Assembly (NCBI GenBank): GCA_021295915.1
Contig: JAGWBK010000012.1
Coordinates: 39,593 to 103,592, forward strand
Reading direction: 5' to 3'
Source of the DNA: Dehalococcoidia bacterium
GTDB taxonomy: Bacteria > Chloroflexota > Dehalococcoidia > Lucifugimonadales > UBA1123
Length of the DNA: 64,000 nt
Shown here: piece after piece, positions 1 through 9,133 of the stretch
How positions within the stretch are numbered: position 1 is the stretch's first letter
Layout of the letters: each line of letters begins with the position of its first letter
Position numbers and translations under genes: made by a program
The notes under the pieces: generated by a model
What the model saw: the letters and a program-made list of their open reading frames with translations, nothing else
What the model was told of the DNA's origin: nothing
The model's database searches: none

Positions 1-1124
1 GGGCAGGCCAGCGCGTGTCCCAACACCCGTTTGCCACTGGCACAATCCTCAGCAGAACTCTGGAACTGGGAAGAGCGCGGAACAGCCGGGACTTCACCCA
101 GTGGGATGGCAACGGTTCGTCTGTCGCTCGTGAGTCCAGTTATGCCAGCTACACCCTCAACAGGGCGCTGTCCCCGACGCGACTCGAACGCTGGGCTGCG
201 TGCCCGTTCAGCTACTTCCTCGGAAATGTGCTCAGGATCGGTTCAATTGAGACCCCGGAGGATGTGTTCTCGATATCGGCCCTTGAACGCGGCAGCCTGA
301 TCCACAACATCCTGGATGAGTTTATGAGGCGCGTGGCTGAGTCTGGAACGATGCCCCAGCCTCACGAGGCCTGGAGCGCCGATCACAGGGCGGTGCTCAT
401 GAAGGTCGCCCATGAGCGATTCTCCAAGGCCGAGGCTGACGGCGTTACAGGAAGGCCTGTGATGTGGGAGCTGGAGAGGGCACAGGTCCTGGCCGACCTC
501 GACACATTCCTGGAGCGGGACGACGCTCACAGGGCTAGATTTGAGGTGACACCAAAGGAGTTCGAGGTCAAGTTCGGATTGCCAGAAGGCCACTGGCAGG
601 AGGCGGTATGGAGTCTCGATGACGGCGAGCGGGTGCGATTCAGGGGTATTATCGACCGCGTCGACGTCTCCTCAGACGGTCGCACTGCGCTGGTCATCGA
701 CTACAAGACAGGGAGCTCTTGGCAATACAATGGTCTCGAAAACGACCCCACAGACAAGGGCAAAAAGCTCCAGCTAGGGGTGTACGCACTGGCTGCACAG
801 CGCGGCCTTGCGAACGTCGATAACGTAAGCTCAGCGTACTGGTTCGTGACGACGCGCGGATCGTTCGCGCTCGCTCCAAAGGAGCCCGTCGATGGCAGCT
901 CCGACGAGGTACGCAACAGGCTCGGTGAGGTAGTCACCAGCATCGTCTCAGGTATCAGGAGTGGTGTGTTCCCAGCCAATCCTGGAGAGCGCACCCGCTT
1001 CGGATTCAACAACTGTGCATTCTGCGATTTCGACTCGCTCTGTCCTTCACGGCGTGACCGGACATGGGAGAGCAAACGTGATGATCCGCTGCTGTCCGGT
1101 TACCGCGACCTGGTTGGCGAGTAG
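1..1124 (+). CDS. addB: AddB-type PD-(D/E)XK nuclease, 3' end only
   Basis: This is the C-terminal nuclease part of an AddB/RecB-like protein, the partner of the AddA helicase-nuclease in double-strand-break repair. The frame is open to the left edge, so the gene starts outside the window. The nuclease core shows the VIDYKTG motif near position 693. The iron-sulfur staple is visible: one Cys in WAACPFSYFL before the nuclease core and a C-x2-C-x5-C cluster (CAFCDFDSLC) near the end, the pattern known for AddB. The stop lies 4 bp before the AddA start, so the two are probably one operon. AddB versus another PD-(D/E)XK repair protein cannot be settled from this fragment alone. Confidence 0.8.
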   Translation, partial: AGQRVSQHPFATGTILSRTLELGRARNSRDFTQWDGNGSSVARESSYASYTLNRALSPTRLERWAACPFSYFLGNVLRIGSIETPEDVFSISALERGSLIHNILDEFMRRVAESGTMPQPHEAWSADHRAVLMKVAHERFSKAEADGVTGRPVMWELERAQVLADLDTFLERDDAHRARFEVTPKEFEVKFGLPEGHWQEAVWSLDDGERVRFRGIIDRVDVSSDGRTALVIDYKTGSSWQYNGLENDPTDKGKKLQLGVYALAAQRGLANVDNVSSAYWFVTTRGSFALAPKEPVDGSSDEVRNRLGEVVTSIVSGIRSGVFPANPGERTRFGFNNCAFCDFDSLCPSRRDRTWESKRDDPLLSGYRDLVGE

Positions 1125-1128
1125 TGGC

Positions 1129-4100
1129 ATGATGACGGCGTTCACACCCATAGACCAGGCCGCACGTGACAAGATCCGGCTCACGCTGGGCGAGACTATG
1201 TTCGTCGAGGCGGGGGCGGGCACCGGCAAGACCACCAGCATGGTGAGCAGGGTCGTCAACCTGATCGGGTCGGGCAAGGCAACAGTAGACAGGGTCGCTG
1301 CGATCACCTTCACCAACTCCGCAGCCTCGGAGCTACAGGAGCGCATCAGGGAGGAGCTTGAGAAGGCAGCATCTGATGACGAAGTCGACCAGGCGTGGCG
1401 TGACCGTTGCGCTGTTGGAGTCGAGGACATCGACAGGGCGACGTTCACCACGCTGCACAGCTTCGCCGGAGCGATTCTTCGCGAGCGTCCGCTGGAGGCG
1501 GGGCTTCCGCCATCGTTCGAGACGATGGACCAGGTCGCCAGCGACCTCGACTTCGACGAGAAGTGGAACGAGTGGCTGGACTGGGCCCTGGACGACTCGG
1601 ACAATGTCCCGACGTTGCCGGTGGCGCTGTCCCTCGGCCTGCGCCCAGACCAACTCCGAGAGATCGCGCTGGAGTTCCACAAGAACTACGACCTCCTTGA
1701 GGGGGTTGTGTTCGACGACACTGCGGTTCACCCTCACCCCAGCCCTCTCCCCCGGATCAAGTCCGGGGCAGGCTCTGAGGGAGAGGAGGCAGCTAAGTTC
1801 CATTCTGCTCAGAAGCTCGTTGACGCCGGACCTGAGCTTGAGCGACTGTGCGGCTTCTCGAAGCTGCGAGATGACGACCGGCTCTTCCAGCACGTCCAGT
1901 CCAAGCTGTCGTCCATACGACGGCTGAACGAGATGGAGCCGGGGTCGCCCGCCGCTCTCGGAATGCTGTCCAGGCTCATGCCACTTCGCATGAACCGGGG
2001 TCGCCAGGGCGACTGGAACACCGATCCGACCTCAGGCGTCAATGCGTGCAAGCAGATGAAGGACTACCTCCAGGAGCTTCATGACGCCGCCGCGATGGAG
2101 TTGGACCAGGCCCGGGGCACGTCGCTGCCCCTGATTCTGAGTGCGCTCCGTGATTTCGTAGTCGGCTACGAACAGGAGCGCAAGCGAGAGGGTCGCGCCG
2201 GGTATCACGACCTGCTGGTCTGGGCACGGAACCTGCTTCGAGACAACATCAGGGTTCGCGACCACTTCAGGCAGCAGTACACGCACCTGCTGCTCGATGA
2301 AGCCCAGGACACCGACCCCATTCAGATGCAGATCGCCATGTTCATCGCCGAGGACGTCCCGGATGGCACGCCACCGGAGTCGCGTCCAACGGACTGGCGC
2401 AACGTGAAGCCGGCAGACGGCAGGCTGTTCGTCGTCGGCGATCCCAAGCAGTCAATCTATCGTTTCCGGCGGGCAGACGTCCGCCAGCTCAACACCCTCA
2501 GGAGCCGGATGAACCAGACACCGGTCAACCTCGACCAGAATTTCCGGTCGCACCGACCGATCATCGACTGGGTGAACCACCTGTTCAGCAATTGGATGGA
2601 AGCCAGCGAGTCACAGGCCGAGTACGTGAGCCTGCGGCACAGGTGGGAAAACGAAACAGGCGACGAAGGTGCGCCATCGGTCTGGGAGCTAGGCGACGCT
2701 TTCGATGCACTGATGGGAAAAGTCAGGGCGCTAGAGTGCCAGGGGATCGCGTCAGCCCTCAAGCAGATTACCGGCAGTGGCTGGCAGATTCGATCAGGCG
2801 AGAGCAACGGCGCGCCTGAGTACAGGGCGGCCAGGTACTCGGACATCTGCATACTGATGCCGACCCGCACGGGCCTGAGAGACCTCGAGGTCGCTCTCGA
2901 CGACGCTGGCGTGCCGTACAGGCTGGAGGGCAGCTCGCTAATCTTCGATACGCAGGAGGTCCGCGATCTGCTCAACTGCCTCAGGGCGATCGACGACCCT
3001 GAGGATGAGGTCGCGATAGTCGCCGCGCTTCGTTCACCGGCCTTCGCCTGCACCGACGTAGACCTGCTCAGGTACTACGAGTCAGGTGGCCGGTTCGACT
3101 ATCTAGCTCGTTCGAGTAACCGGCGTGGCCCTGTGGCCGAAGGGTTGGAAGCACTCGGCAGCTACCACGAGCGCAGGATGTGGAGCTCGGTCGCGGCCCT
3201 GATAGACGGGTTCGTTCGCGAGCGGCCGCTGATGACCGCCGCGGTCGACCATCCACGCAGGCGTGAGCAGTGGCGCAGGTATCGGTTCATCGTGGCGCAG
3301 GCGAGGGCATTCACAGAGGCCGGCGGCGGCTCCCTTCGCAGTTTTCTCGAATGGATCGACCGGCTACGAAGCGAGGGAGCCCGCGTGACGGAGACTCCTG
3401 TACCCGAGACCGACGAGGACGCTGTCCGCATCATGACGGTACACGGCTCCAAAGGGCTGGAGTTCCCAGTGGTGATTCTGACAGGTCTGAACAATCGGAG
3501 ATCGAACCGGACGGGCCAGGTGCTGTTTGGACGCCAGGACGGACATAGTGGACGTAACTCGGTCGAGGTAAAGGTCGGAAGCGGCGTCCGTACGTTCCAG
3601 ACAGCAGGCTACGAGGACTTACAGACAGACGAGAAGGCGATGCTCGAGGACGAGCATGTCAGGCTACTGTACGTCGCCACAACACGTGCCATGGACCACC
3701 TCGTGCTCAGCATGTACAGGCGTCTGGGAGCCGAGACAGACGCCTCCTATATCGCCGACCACTTCGAGGAGCATGAAGATATGTGGCGCCGGTTGCCAGA
3801 TACGACTGGCCAGCAGCTACTCCCGCCATCGTCAGCGACAGATGTGCAGAGTGGTGATGCTCTGGATGCAGTCCAGCACTCCCGCGAGGCCAGATCACAA
3901 TGGATCAAGGCGCGAGACGAAGTGATCGGGCAACAGGGGCGTCCAACCACGGTGGCGGCGACCAGGCTGGCGGAGGTCGCCAACGAGGAGACCAAGGACG
4001 AGCAGGAGAACGAAGAGCCTTGGAGGCGCGGACGCGCTGGAACACAGATAGGACGCGCCGTCCACGCCGTACTCCAGACCATAGACCTCGCAACCGGCAA

Positions 4101-4560
4101 CGGAATCGATGAGACCGCCCGGGCCCAGGCGTATGCTGAAGGCATCCCGGGGCGGGTCGAAGACATCATCAGGCTATCGAGAGTCGCGGTGCGGAGCAGC
4201 GTGGTGAAGCGTGCAGTGGAGTCTGGACGGTACTGGCGGGAGGTGCCTGTCGGAGTACCGATCGCCGGTGGATCGCTACAGGGGTTCATCGACTTGCTGT
4301 TCGAAGACCCAGACGGACTCGTCATCGTGGACTACAAGACGGACTCGGTGACCGCCGAAGGAGCGGCAGCCGCAGCCGCTCGTTATCGGCCACAGGCGGC
4401 GGGATATGCTCTAGCCATCCAGCGCGCCATGCCGCAGAGAAAAGTGGCGGAGGTCGTGTTCCTATTCCTGGAACCGCATAGCGAAGAGTCGATGTCGGAC
4501 ATCGAGGAGCTAACGGCAGAGGGAGAGGCGCTGGCTACAGACTACCTCACTTCAAGCTGA
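1129..4560 (+). CDS. addA: AddA-like UvrD/Rep helicase-nuclease
   Basis: Superfamily 1A DNA helicase of about 1143 aa fused to a C-terminal nuclease, expected to process broken ends for RecA with the upstream AddB. Visible motifs are Walker A (EAGAGTGKTT, near residue 24), Walker B (LLLDEAQDTDP), VVGDPKQSIYRFRRAD, NFRSHRPI, VHGSKGLEFPVV and YVATTRAMDHLVLS. The nuclease ends with GFIDLLF and VDYKTD. The start is the first ATG after the AddB stop; a longer reading from 961 would overlap AddB by over 160 bp. Residues about 200-221 (HPHPSPLPRIKSGAGSEGEE) are encoded by an in-frame copy of the genome's palindromic repeat. The end overlaps the convergent MBL gene by 14 bp. Confidence 0.88.
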   Translation: MMTAFTPIDQAARDKIRLTLGETMFVEAGAGTGKTTSMVSRVVNLIGSGKATVDRVAAITFTNSAASELQERIREELEKAASDDEVDQAWRDRCAVGVEDIDRATFTTLHSFAGAILRERPLEAGLPPSFETMDQVASDLDFDEKWNEWLDWALDDSDNVPTLPVALSLGLRPDQLREIALEFHKNYDLLEGVVFDDTAVHPHPSPLPRIKSGAGSEGEEAAKFHSAQKLVDAGPELERLCGFSKLRDDDRLFQHVQSKLSSIRRLNEMEPGSPAALGMLSRLMPLRMNRGRQGDWNTDPTSGVNACKQMKDYLQELHDAAAMELDQARGTSLPLILSALRDFVVGYEQERKREGRAGYHDLLVWARNLLRDNIRVRDHFRQQYTHLLLDEAQDTDPIQMQIAMFIAEDVPDGTPPESRPTDWRNVKPADGRLFVVGDPKQSIYRFRRADVRQLNTLRSRMNQTPVNLDQNFRSHRPIIDWVNHLFSNWMEASESQAEYVSLRHRWENETGDEGAPSVWELGDAFDALMGKVRALECQGIASALKQITGSGWQIRSGESNGAPEYRAARYSDICILMPTRTGLRDLEVALDDAGVPYRLEGSSLIFDTQEVRDLLNCLRAIDDPEDEVAIVAALRSPAFACTDVDLLRYYESGGRFDYLARSSNRRGPVAEGLEALGSYHERRMWSSVAALIDGFVRERPLMTAAVDHPRRREQWRRYRFIVAQARAFTEAGGGSLRSFLEWIDRLRSEGARVTETPVPETDEDAVRIMTVHGSKGLEFPVVILTGLNNRRSNRTGQVLFGRQDGHSGRNSVEVKVGSGVRTFQTAGYEDLQTDEKAMLEDEHVRLLYVATTRAMDHLVLSMYRRLGAETDASYIADHFEEHEDMWRRLPDTTGQQLLPPSSATDVQSGDALDAVQHSREARSQWIKARDEVIGQQGRPTTVAATRLAEVANEETKDEQENEEPWRRGRAGTQIGRAVHAVLQTIDLATGNGIDETARAQAYAEGIPGRVEDIIRLSRVAVRSSVVKRAVESGRYWREVPVGVPIAGGSLQGFIDLLFEDPDGLVIVDYKTDSVTAEGAAAAAARYRPQAAGYALAIQRAMPQRKVAEVVFLFLEPHSEESMSDIEELTAEGEALATDYLTSS
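1727..1789 (+). repeat. Palindromic repeat A with nested module M, inside addA
   Basis: A 63-nt copy (21 codons) begins TTCACCCTCACCCCAG and ends GGGAGAGGAGG, with the CCCGGATCAAGTCCGGGG module in the middle. It matches intergenic copies at 43758 and 10721 closely, yet lies in frame within the helicase gene. Confidence 0.9.
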
Positions 4561-5368
4561 AGCTCGCAGGGGCCTCCTCGACAACTCCGTCGTTCTTGAG
4601 CTTTGCCAGATGCGTTGTGACGTTGCGCTGTGCGGAACGCTTGAGGCCGGGTTTTAGATCGCGGGGGTAGATCGAGTCTGTGATCGACTCGGCGGTTGTG
4701 TGACCTTCATTCAGTGCTTCAAGCACCTGTGTCTCTCGCCGAGCCCTGTGATCGTACTGCCAGCGGATTAGTCCACTGCCCTTGGGTGGCGGTACAACCG
4801 GGCCGTGCGCGGGACACACGGTCTCGTGTTCGATCTCGATCAGCCTCTGGAGAGACTCCATGTACGACGAGAGATCGCCGACTGACGTGGACGATGCGCC
4901 GAGCACTGTGTCTCCGGTGAACATCACTCCGTCCTCTGCCAAGTGGTAACAGACGTGGTCGACCTCGTGGCCCGGCGTGAACAGCGCGCTGAGCGTCACG
5001 CCAGCCACTTCGACGTGCTCATTGTCCTCCAGCGGAGCGACAGCATCATCGTCGCCCAGAATCTTGCGCAGCCGTTCGACGAGTTCAGGGTGGCAGCGTA
5101 CCGTTGCTCCCGTGGCTTCCTGCACACGGTCGAGTCCGCCGATGTGGTCGACGTGGCCGTGCGTAATCAGGATCGCCTTGATCGTCGGCTTCCCGAGTTC
5201 GGCGTAGTAGTCGAGGATGGACTGGGTCCACTCCCGCCAGTGGTCGCCAGTGTCGATCAGCACCATCTCGCCCGAAGGGTCCCCAACGAAGTAGTTGTTA
5301 GATCCGCCGGGGTGGGAGACAGCGCCGTCGTCGATGTGCATGTTGTAAACGTGTGGGGTTATCTGCAT
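4547..5368 (-). CDS. Metallo-beta-lactamase-fold hydrolase
   Basis: A soluble MBL-fold hydrolase of about 273 aa. The metal-binding motif THGHVDHIGG is present, followed by further metal-ligand regions TPGHEVDHVCYH, FTGDTVLG and CPAHGP. The C-terminal 60 residues look like the winged-helix tail seen in LACTB2/glyoxalase-II-like hydrolases (LKNDGVVEE at the end). The chosen start is ATG at 5368 (MQITPHVYN), preceded by GGAG; a TTG ten codons upstream would begin in a repeat. Substrate is unknown; a thioester or a nucleic acid are both possible for this subgroup. Confidence 0.8.
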   Translation of the reverse strand: MQITPHVYNMHIDDGAVSHPGGSNNYFVGDPSGEMVLIDTGDHWREWTQSILDYYAELGKPTIKAILITHGHVDHIGGLDRVQEATGATVRCHPELVERLRKILGDDDAVAPLEDNEHVEVAGVTLSALFTPGHEVDHVCYHLAEDGVMFTGDTVLGASSTSVGDLSSYMESLQRLIEIEHETVCPAHGPVVPPPKGSGLIRWQYDHRARRETQVLEALNEGHTTAESITDSIYPRDLKPGLKRSAQRNVTTHLAKLKNDGVVEEAPASFSLK

Positions 5369-5400
5369 GTATGTACTCTGCTCCGGCCTGTCATTCAATC

Positions 5401-5431
5401 GTCATTCCCGAGAAAGCGGGAATCCAGTGGG
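5401..5431. repeat. Palindromic repeat B
   Basis: GTCATTCCCGAGAAAGCGGGAATCCAG is a short inverted repeat with arms ATTCCCG/CGGGAAT. It lies between the MBL gene and the aldo/keto reductase gene. Related copies occur near 13625, 44893 and 50833. Confidence 0.75.
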
Positions 5432-5459
5432 TGGGAATACGAGTCGCCTGCGAGCGCTG

Positions 5460-6398
5460 CTACAGCGCGTCCAACTGCGCTACAACCTCGGCAGGTAAGT
5501 CTATCGTCGTGGCCTCGGCGTTGCTTTGGACCTGCTCGGGACGGGACGCGCCTACTATCACTGACGTGATCTGTGGGCGCGATAGAGTCCAGGCGATGAG
5601 AAGCTGGGGTACGCTGACTTCTAGCTCTGCCGCGGTCGACCTGAGCGACTCGACCATGCCAAAGGTACGCTCGTTCCAGTAGGTGTCCTTGGCACGCTGT
5701 GCGTGTCGTGACGCCATGTGGCTGTCGTCGGGAGGGCCGGCATTGGGATCGTACCTTCCCGTCAGCACACCGCCCATGAATACCTGGTAGGGGATGATTC
5801 CGACTCCCTGGTCGTCGCAGGCGGCGAACAGCTCGCCCTCGATGTCGCGCTTCCCCATGTTGTACTCAGGCTGCACCGACTCGAACCGTTCATATCCGCG
5901 TTTGTCGCTGACCCACAGAGCCTTCGTGAGCTGCCACGCGGCGAAGTTCGAGCAGCCGATGTAGCGGATCTTGCCTGCCCGCACCATGTCATCCAGCGTG
6001 CCCAGCGACTCCTCGAGCGGCGTGTCAGGGTCGAAGTAGTGCACCTGGTACAGGTCGATATAGTCGGTACCCAGCCTTCTCAGGCTGCTATCGACGGCGT
6101 CGATGAGGTGCTTACGAGACAGGCCTATATCGTTCGGACCATCGCCAGTTGCGATGAAGCCCTTGGTGGCAACTACGAAATCGTGTCTGCGACTTCTCAC
6201 CGCCTTGCCGACGACCACTTCGGAGTGACCCGCGTTGTAGGCATCGGCGGTATCGATGAAGTTGACGCCCGCTGCGAGCGCAGCGTCGATTACCGATATG
6301 GCGCGGTCATCCTCCACGTATCCCGCGCCGAACATGTTGGTGCCCAAGCACACCCTCGACACCTTCAGCCCGCTGCGCCCAAGTCTTACGTATTCCAT
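5460..6398 (-). CDS. Aldo/keto reductase
   Basis: NAD(P)H-dependent aldo/keto reductase of about 312 aa with a TIM barrel. The family signatures are visible: the N-terminal MEYVRLGRSGLKVSRVCLG, the catalytic DTADAYNAGHSE (Asp, Tyr), the lysine in VVATKGF and the histidine in YQVHYFDP. The C-terminal nucleotide-binding segment TSVIVGASRPEQVQSN is typical. The start is ATG at 6398, 8 bp after the E2 stop, so it is probably the last gene of the dehydrogenase operon. Sequence upstream in this frame overlaps E2 and is not coding. The substrate cannot be inferred. Confidence 0.87.
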   Translation of the reverse strand: MEYVRLGRSGLKVSRVCLGTNMFGAGYVEDDRAISVIDAALAAGVNFIDTADAYNAGHSEVVVGKAVRSRRHDFVVATKGFIATGDGPNDIGLSRKHLIDAVDSSLRRLGTDYIDLYQVHYFDPDTPLEESLGTLDDMVRAGKIRYIGCSNFAAWQLTKALWVSDKRGYERFESVQPEYNMGKRDIEGELFAACDDQGVGIIPYQVFMGGVLTGRYDPNAGPPDDSHMASRHAQRAKDTYWNERTFGMVESLRSTAAELEVSVPQLLIAWTLSRPQITSVIVGASRPEQVQSNAEATTIDLPAEVVAQLDAL

Positions 6399-6406
6399 GT
6401 GATGCC

Positions 6407-7741
6407 CTACCTGAACAGTCTTGCGGGACGCTCGACGGTGGCCTGGAGGCGGCGCATGAAGCTGGCGGCGACGGCGCCGTCTATGACTTGGTGATCGGCT
6501 GTCAAGCTGAGCGTCAGCATCTCCCTTACCACCACCTCGCCGCGAGAGACCACCGGCTTCTGCACTACGCGACCCACGCCCAGGATTCCGCTCTGTGGCG
6601 GGTTGAGGATCGGTGTGAAGCCATCGACGGAGCCTAAAACGCTGATGGTGAACGTGCCGCCAACCACGTCGTCCGGAGAAAGCTCGTTCGCACGCGCCTT
6701 GTTTGCCAACTCGAAAGTCGCATCGGCAATCTCGGTTATGTTCATCGAGCCTACGTCCCTTACCACCGGGACGATCAGCCCATCGTCGAGCGCGACCGCA
6801 ACGCCAATGTTCACCTGGTCGAAGTAGTGGATAGTCCCGCTTGACAGCACGGAGTTCATGGCCGGCACCCGTCTGAGCGCTTCTGAACACGCTTTGATTA
6901 GCACGTGGGCCAACGTTATCGTGGTGTCTTCACCCTGGGATGCCTCCCTGCGCATTCGCTGCGCCTCGGTAGCGTCAACTTCGAGAAAGTACGAAAGCTG
7001 GGCAGTGTTCCTCAGGCTGTCCGACATGTGCTGGGCGATGCTTCGACGCATCCCGCTCAGCGGCTCGCTCCTCGAGGGCTCAGGCAGACCCGGAGGCATC
7101 GCTGGTGCCTGCGCGGCGGCCTGGGCCTCGGCAAAAGCACGGACATCCGATTCGACGATACGTCCCCTCGGTCCTGTGGGAGTCACCTGCGACAGGTCCA
7201 CTCCGAGGTTGGTTGCGAGTCTGCGTGCTCCCGGTGTAGACGGTACGACCGCAGGCGCAGCGGCCTGAGCTTCCGCGAATGCCCGGACGTCTGCCTCGAC
7301 CACACGTCCTCCAGGGCCGGTGGGAGTTACCTCCGATATGTCGACGCCGAGATTGGATGCGACCCTGCGAGCGCCCGGGGTCGAGCGCACTGATCCTCCC
7401 ACCTGCTGGCGTGCCGCAGGACGTCTCTGCGGTGCCTGTCTGGTCGCAGTCCGTGTAGCCGGGGCTGCAGCAGCTTCCTGGGCGGGTGCCTCTTCTCCTT
7501 CGTCGAGCACGTATCCAATCAGGCCGTCTACTGCTACCGTAGCGCCCTCGTCGACTACCGGGTGGAAGCGACCGCCTGCGACCGATTCGAGATCGTAGTT
7601 GAGCTTCTCGGTTTCGATCTCGGCGATGACCTCGCCCTGGTTGACCTCGTCACCCTGGCTCCTGGCGAGCCGGACGACAACGCCCTCGGTCATGAAGTCG
7701 CCCAGCCTGGGCATGACAATTGGAGTAGCCAGTTCTTTCAC
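6407..7741 (-). CDS. pdhC: 2-oxoacid dehydrogenase E2 (dihydrolipoyl acyltransferase)
   Basis: E2 core of a pyruvate-, acetoin- or branched-chain-type dehydrogenase complex. There is one lipoyl domain (residues 1-80, lipoyl-lysine in EIETEKLNYD near residue 46), then a linker rich in Ala, Thr and Arg. Two nearly identical E1/E3-binding domains follow (about 120-156 and 168-204, both STPGARR...TPTGP.GR). The catalytic acyltransferase domain ends with DHQVIDG, where DHRVIDG is usual; His and Asp are kept. The start is uncertain: GTG at 7741 or 7747 both lie inside a palindromic repeat, and ATG at 7714 would cut into the lipoyl fold. It is co-directional with E1alpha and E1beta. Confidence 0.88.
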   Translation of the reverse strand: MKELATPIVMPRLGDFMTEGVVVRLARSQGDEVNQGEVIAEIETEKLNYDLESVAGGRFHPVVDEGATVAVDGLIGYVLDEGEEAPAQEAAAAPATRTATRQAPQRRPAARQQVGGSVRSTPGARRVASNLGVDISEVTPTGPGGRVVEADVRAFAEAQAAAPAVVPSTPGARRLATNLGVDLSQVTPTGPRGRIVESDVRAFAEAQAAAQAPAMPPGLPEPSRSEPLSGMRRSIAQHMSDSLRNTAQLSYFLEVDATEAQRMRREASQGEDTTITLAHVLIKACSEALRRVPAMNSVLSSGTIHYFDQVNIGVAVALDDGLIVPVVRDVGSMNITEIADATFELANKARANELSPDDVVGGTFTISVLGSVDGFTPILNPPQSGILGVGRVVQKPVVSRGEVVVREMLTLSLTADHQVIDGAVAASFMRRLQATVERPARLFR

Positions 7742-7776
7742 CCTCACCCTAACCCTCTCCCGTCAAGGGAGAGGGG
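7737..7776 (+). repeat. Palindromic repeat A overlapping the E2 start
   Basis: TTCACCCTCACCCTAACCC followed by the arms CTCTCCC..GGGAGAGG, without module M. On the minus strand it gives GGGAGAGGGTTAGGGTGAGG directly before the candidate GTG starts of the E2 gene, so the repeat may provide its start codon and purine-rich leader. Confidence 0.88.
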
Positions 7777-7816
7777 ACTTTCATACCCGCCGCGGCAGGT
7801 CACCTCTCACCTGTCC

Positions 7817-8842
7817 CTACTCCAGCACGCTGAGCGCTGCCTCGACGGTCATCTCAGCCGTGGGCACGAATAGCGCCTCCAGAGGTCTGCTGTACGGTAC
7901 GGGCGCGTGTGGCGCGTTCAGGCGCTTGGGCGGAGCGTCGAGGTAGTCGAACGCCTCCTCGGCGACGAGCGCAGAAATGTCAGACGCGATGGAGCAGCGC
8001 GGGTAGTCCTCGTCGACTATCACGACCTTGCGGGTCTTCTTGACCGAGTTGAGTATCGTCTCGTCATCCATCGGCGACAGTGACAGCAGATCGACTACTT
8101 CAACGGAGTAGCCCTGCTCCTCAAGCGCTGCCGCGGCCTGAAGGCACACGTTGGTCATATAGCTGATGCCTATTAGTGTGACGTCAGTGCCTTCCTGCAC
8201 GACGCGCGACTTGCCAATCTCTATCTCGTAAGACTCCTCCGGCACGTCGACGTCGAACCTGATGCCCATGAGCTGGCGGTTGTTGAAGACGATGACGGGG
8301 TCATTGTCCCGTATCGCGGCGGTCATCAGACCCTTCGCGGTATACGGATCGGACGGAGCAACGCACTTCAGACCAGGGAAGTGGGTGAAGATCGAGTACA
8401 GGGTCTCCGAGTGCTGGGCTGCAGAGTTCGTGCCTGCACCAGTGCCTGTCATGATCGTCAGCGGTATCGTCACCTTACCGCCGAACATGTAGTGGATTTT
8501 GGCGGCGTTGTTCGTGATCTGGTCTGCGCATACGCCGTAGAAACCTACGTACATCAAGTCGACCACGGGACGCAGCCCCGATGCGGCGGCCCCAACGCCA
8601 GCTCCGATGAACCCGGCCTCCGAGATGGGCGTGTCTCTCACCCTGCCGCGTCCGAATTGGCCGACAAGTCCCCTGGTGAGCCTCATCGGGCCGCCCCATG
8701 CGTCCTGCTTGTCCTCCCTGTCGCCGCCTCCGGCGATGTCCTCGCCCATGACGATGACGTTCTCGTCGCGTTCCATCTCCTGCCGGATGGCCTCGTTGAT
8801 TGCCTGTATGTATGAGACCTGTCGTACGGCTTCAGCTACCAT
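7817..8842 (-). CDS. pdhB: 2-oxoacid dehydrogenase E1 beta subunit
   Basis: Transketolase-like beta subunit of 341 aa that completes the thiamine-diphosphate site with E1alpha. The N-terminus (SYIQAINEAIRQEMERDENVIVMGEDIAGGGD) carries the conserved GED. DTPISEAGFIGAGVGAA contains the Glu expected to activate ThDP. The C-terminal domain has VVDLLSLSPMDDETI and VIVDED. It could serve pyruvate, acetoin or branched-chain 2-oxoacids. ATG at 8842 is the clear start. It is separated from E1alpha by two small genes on the same strand. Confidence 0.92.
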   Translation of the reverse strand: MVAEAVRQVSYIQAINEAIRQEMERDENVIVMGEDIAGGGDREDKQDAWGGPMRLTRGLVGQFGRGRVRDTPISEAGFIGAGVGAAASGLRPVVDLMYVGFYGVCADQITNNAAKIHYMFGGKVTIPLTIMTGTGAGTNSAAQHSETLYSIFTHFPGLKCVAPSDPYTAKGLMTAAIRDNDPVIVFNNRQLMGIRFDVDVPEESYEIEIGKSRVVQEGTDVTLIGISYMTNVCLQAAAALEEQGYSVEVVDLLSLSPMDDETILNSVKKTRKVVIVDEDYPRCSIASDISALVAEEAFDYLDAPPKRLNAPHAPVPYSRPLEALFVPTAEMTVEAALSVLE

Positions 8843-8896
8843 GATGTTCTCTCTCCCAGCGATCTGATCAGTAATTCCAGCGTATTCTTGTTGATC

Positions 8897-9133
8897 TTAG
8901 GCGCGGTCATGTGGAATGTCTGAGAGTTCCTGCAACGTCTTCTCTCTGAGGCCCACAATAGTAACCCCGACGACTTCACCCCTGCTTTCGTCGTATCTAA
9001 CGATTAAGCCCTCTCCTATATCTATACCTACTGCTGGCCTCGGAGACGAGACAGAGATATAGAGTACATCGCCCTCACCGTCGTATTCCCAGTTCAAGTC
9101 GCGTTTGCTGTCTAGTATTGACACCGCTTCCAA
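8897..9133 (-). CDS. DUF2283 small protein
   Basis: A 78-aa protein with the DUF2283 pattern: YDGEGDVLYISV, then GIDIGEGLIVRYDESRGEVVGVTIVG. Small DUF2283 proteins often sit next to toxin-like genes, and this one overlaps the upstream gene by 22 bp, which suggests co-translation. The start is TTG at 9133 or GTG at 9124. An antitoxin role is inferred only from size, overlap and partner. Confidence 0.75.
   Translation of the reverse strand: MEAVSILDSKRDLNWEYDGEGDVLYISVSSPRPAVGIDIGEGLIVRYDESRGEVVGVTIVGLREKTLQELSDIPHDRA

Noticed and set aside
961-1128. N-terminal extension of the helicase upstream of 1129
   Set aside because: It overlaps the AddB end by over 160 bp in another frame and shows no family similarity; the ATG at 1129 directly after the AddB stop fits an operon.
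6399-6890. N-terminal extension of the aldo/keto reductase
   Set aside because: It is the antisense-free shadow of the E2 C-terminus in another frame (Arg/Gly-rich), and the family N-terminus MEYVRLGRSGLKVSR begins at 6398.
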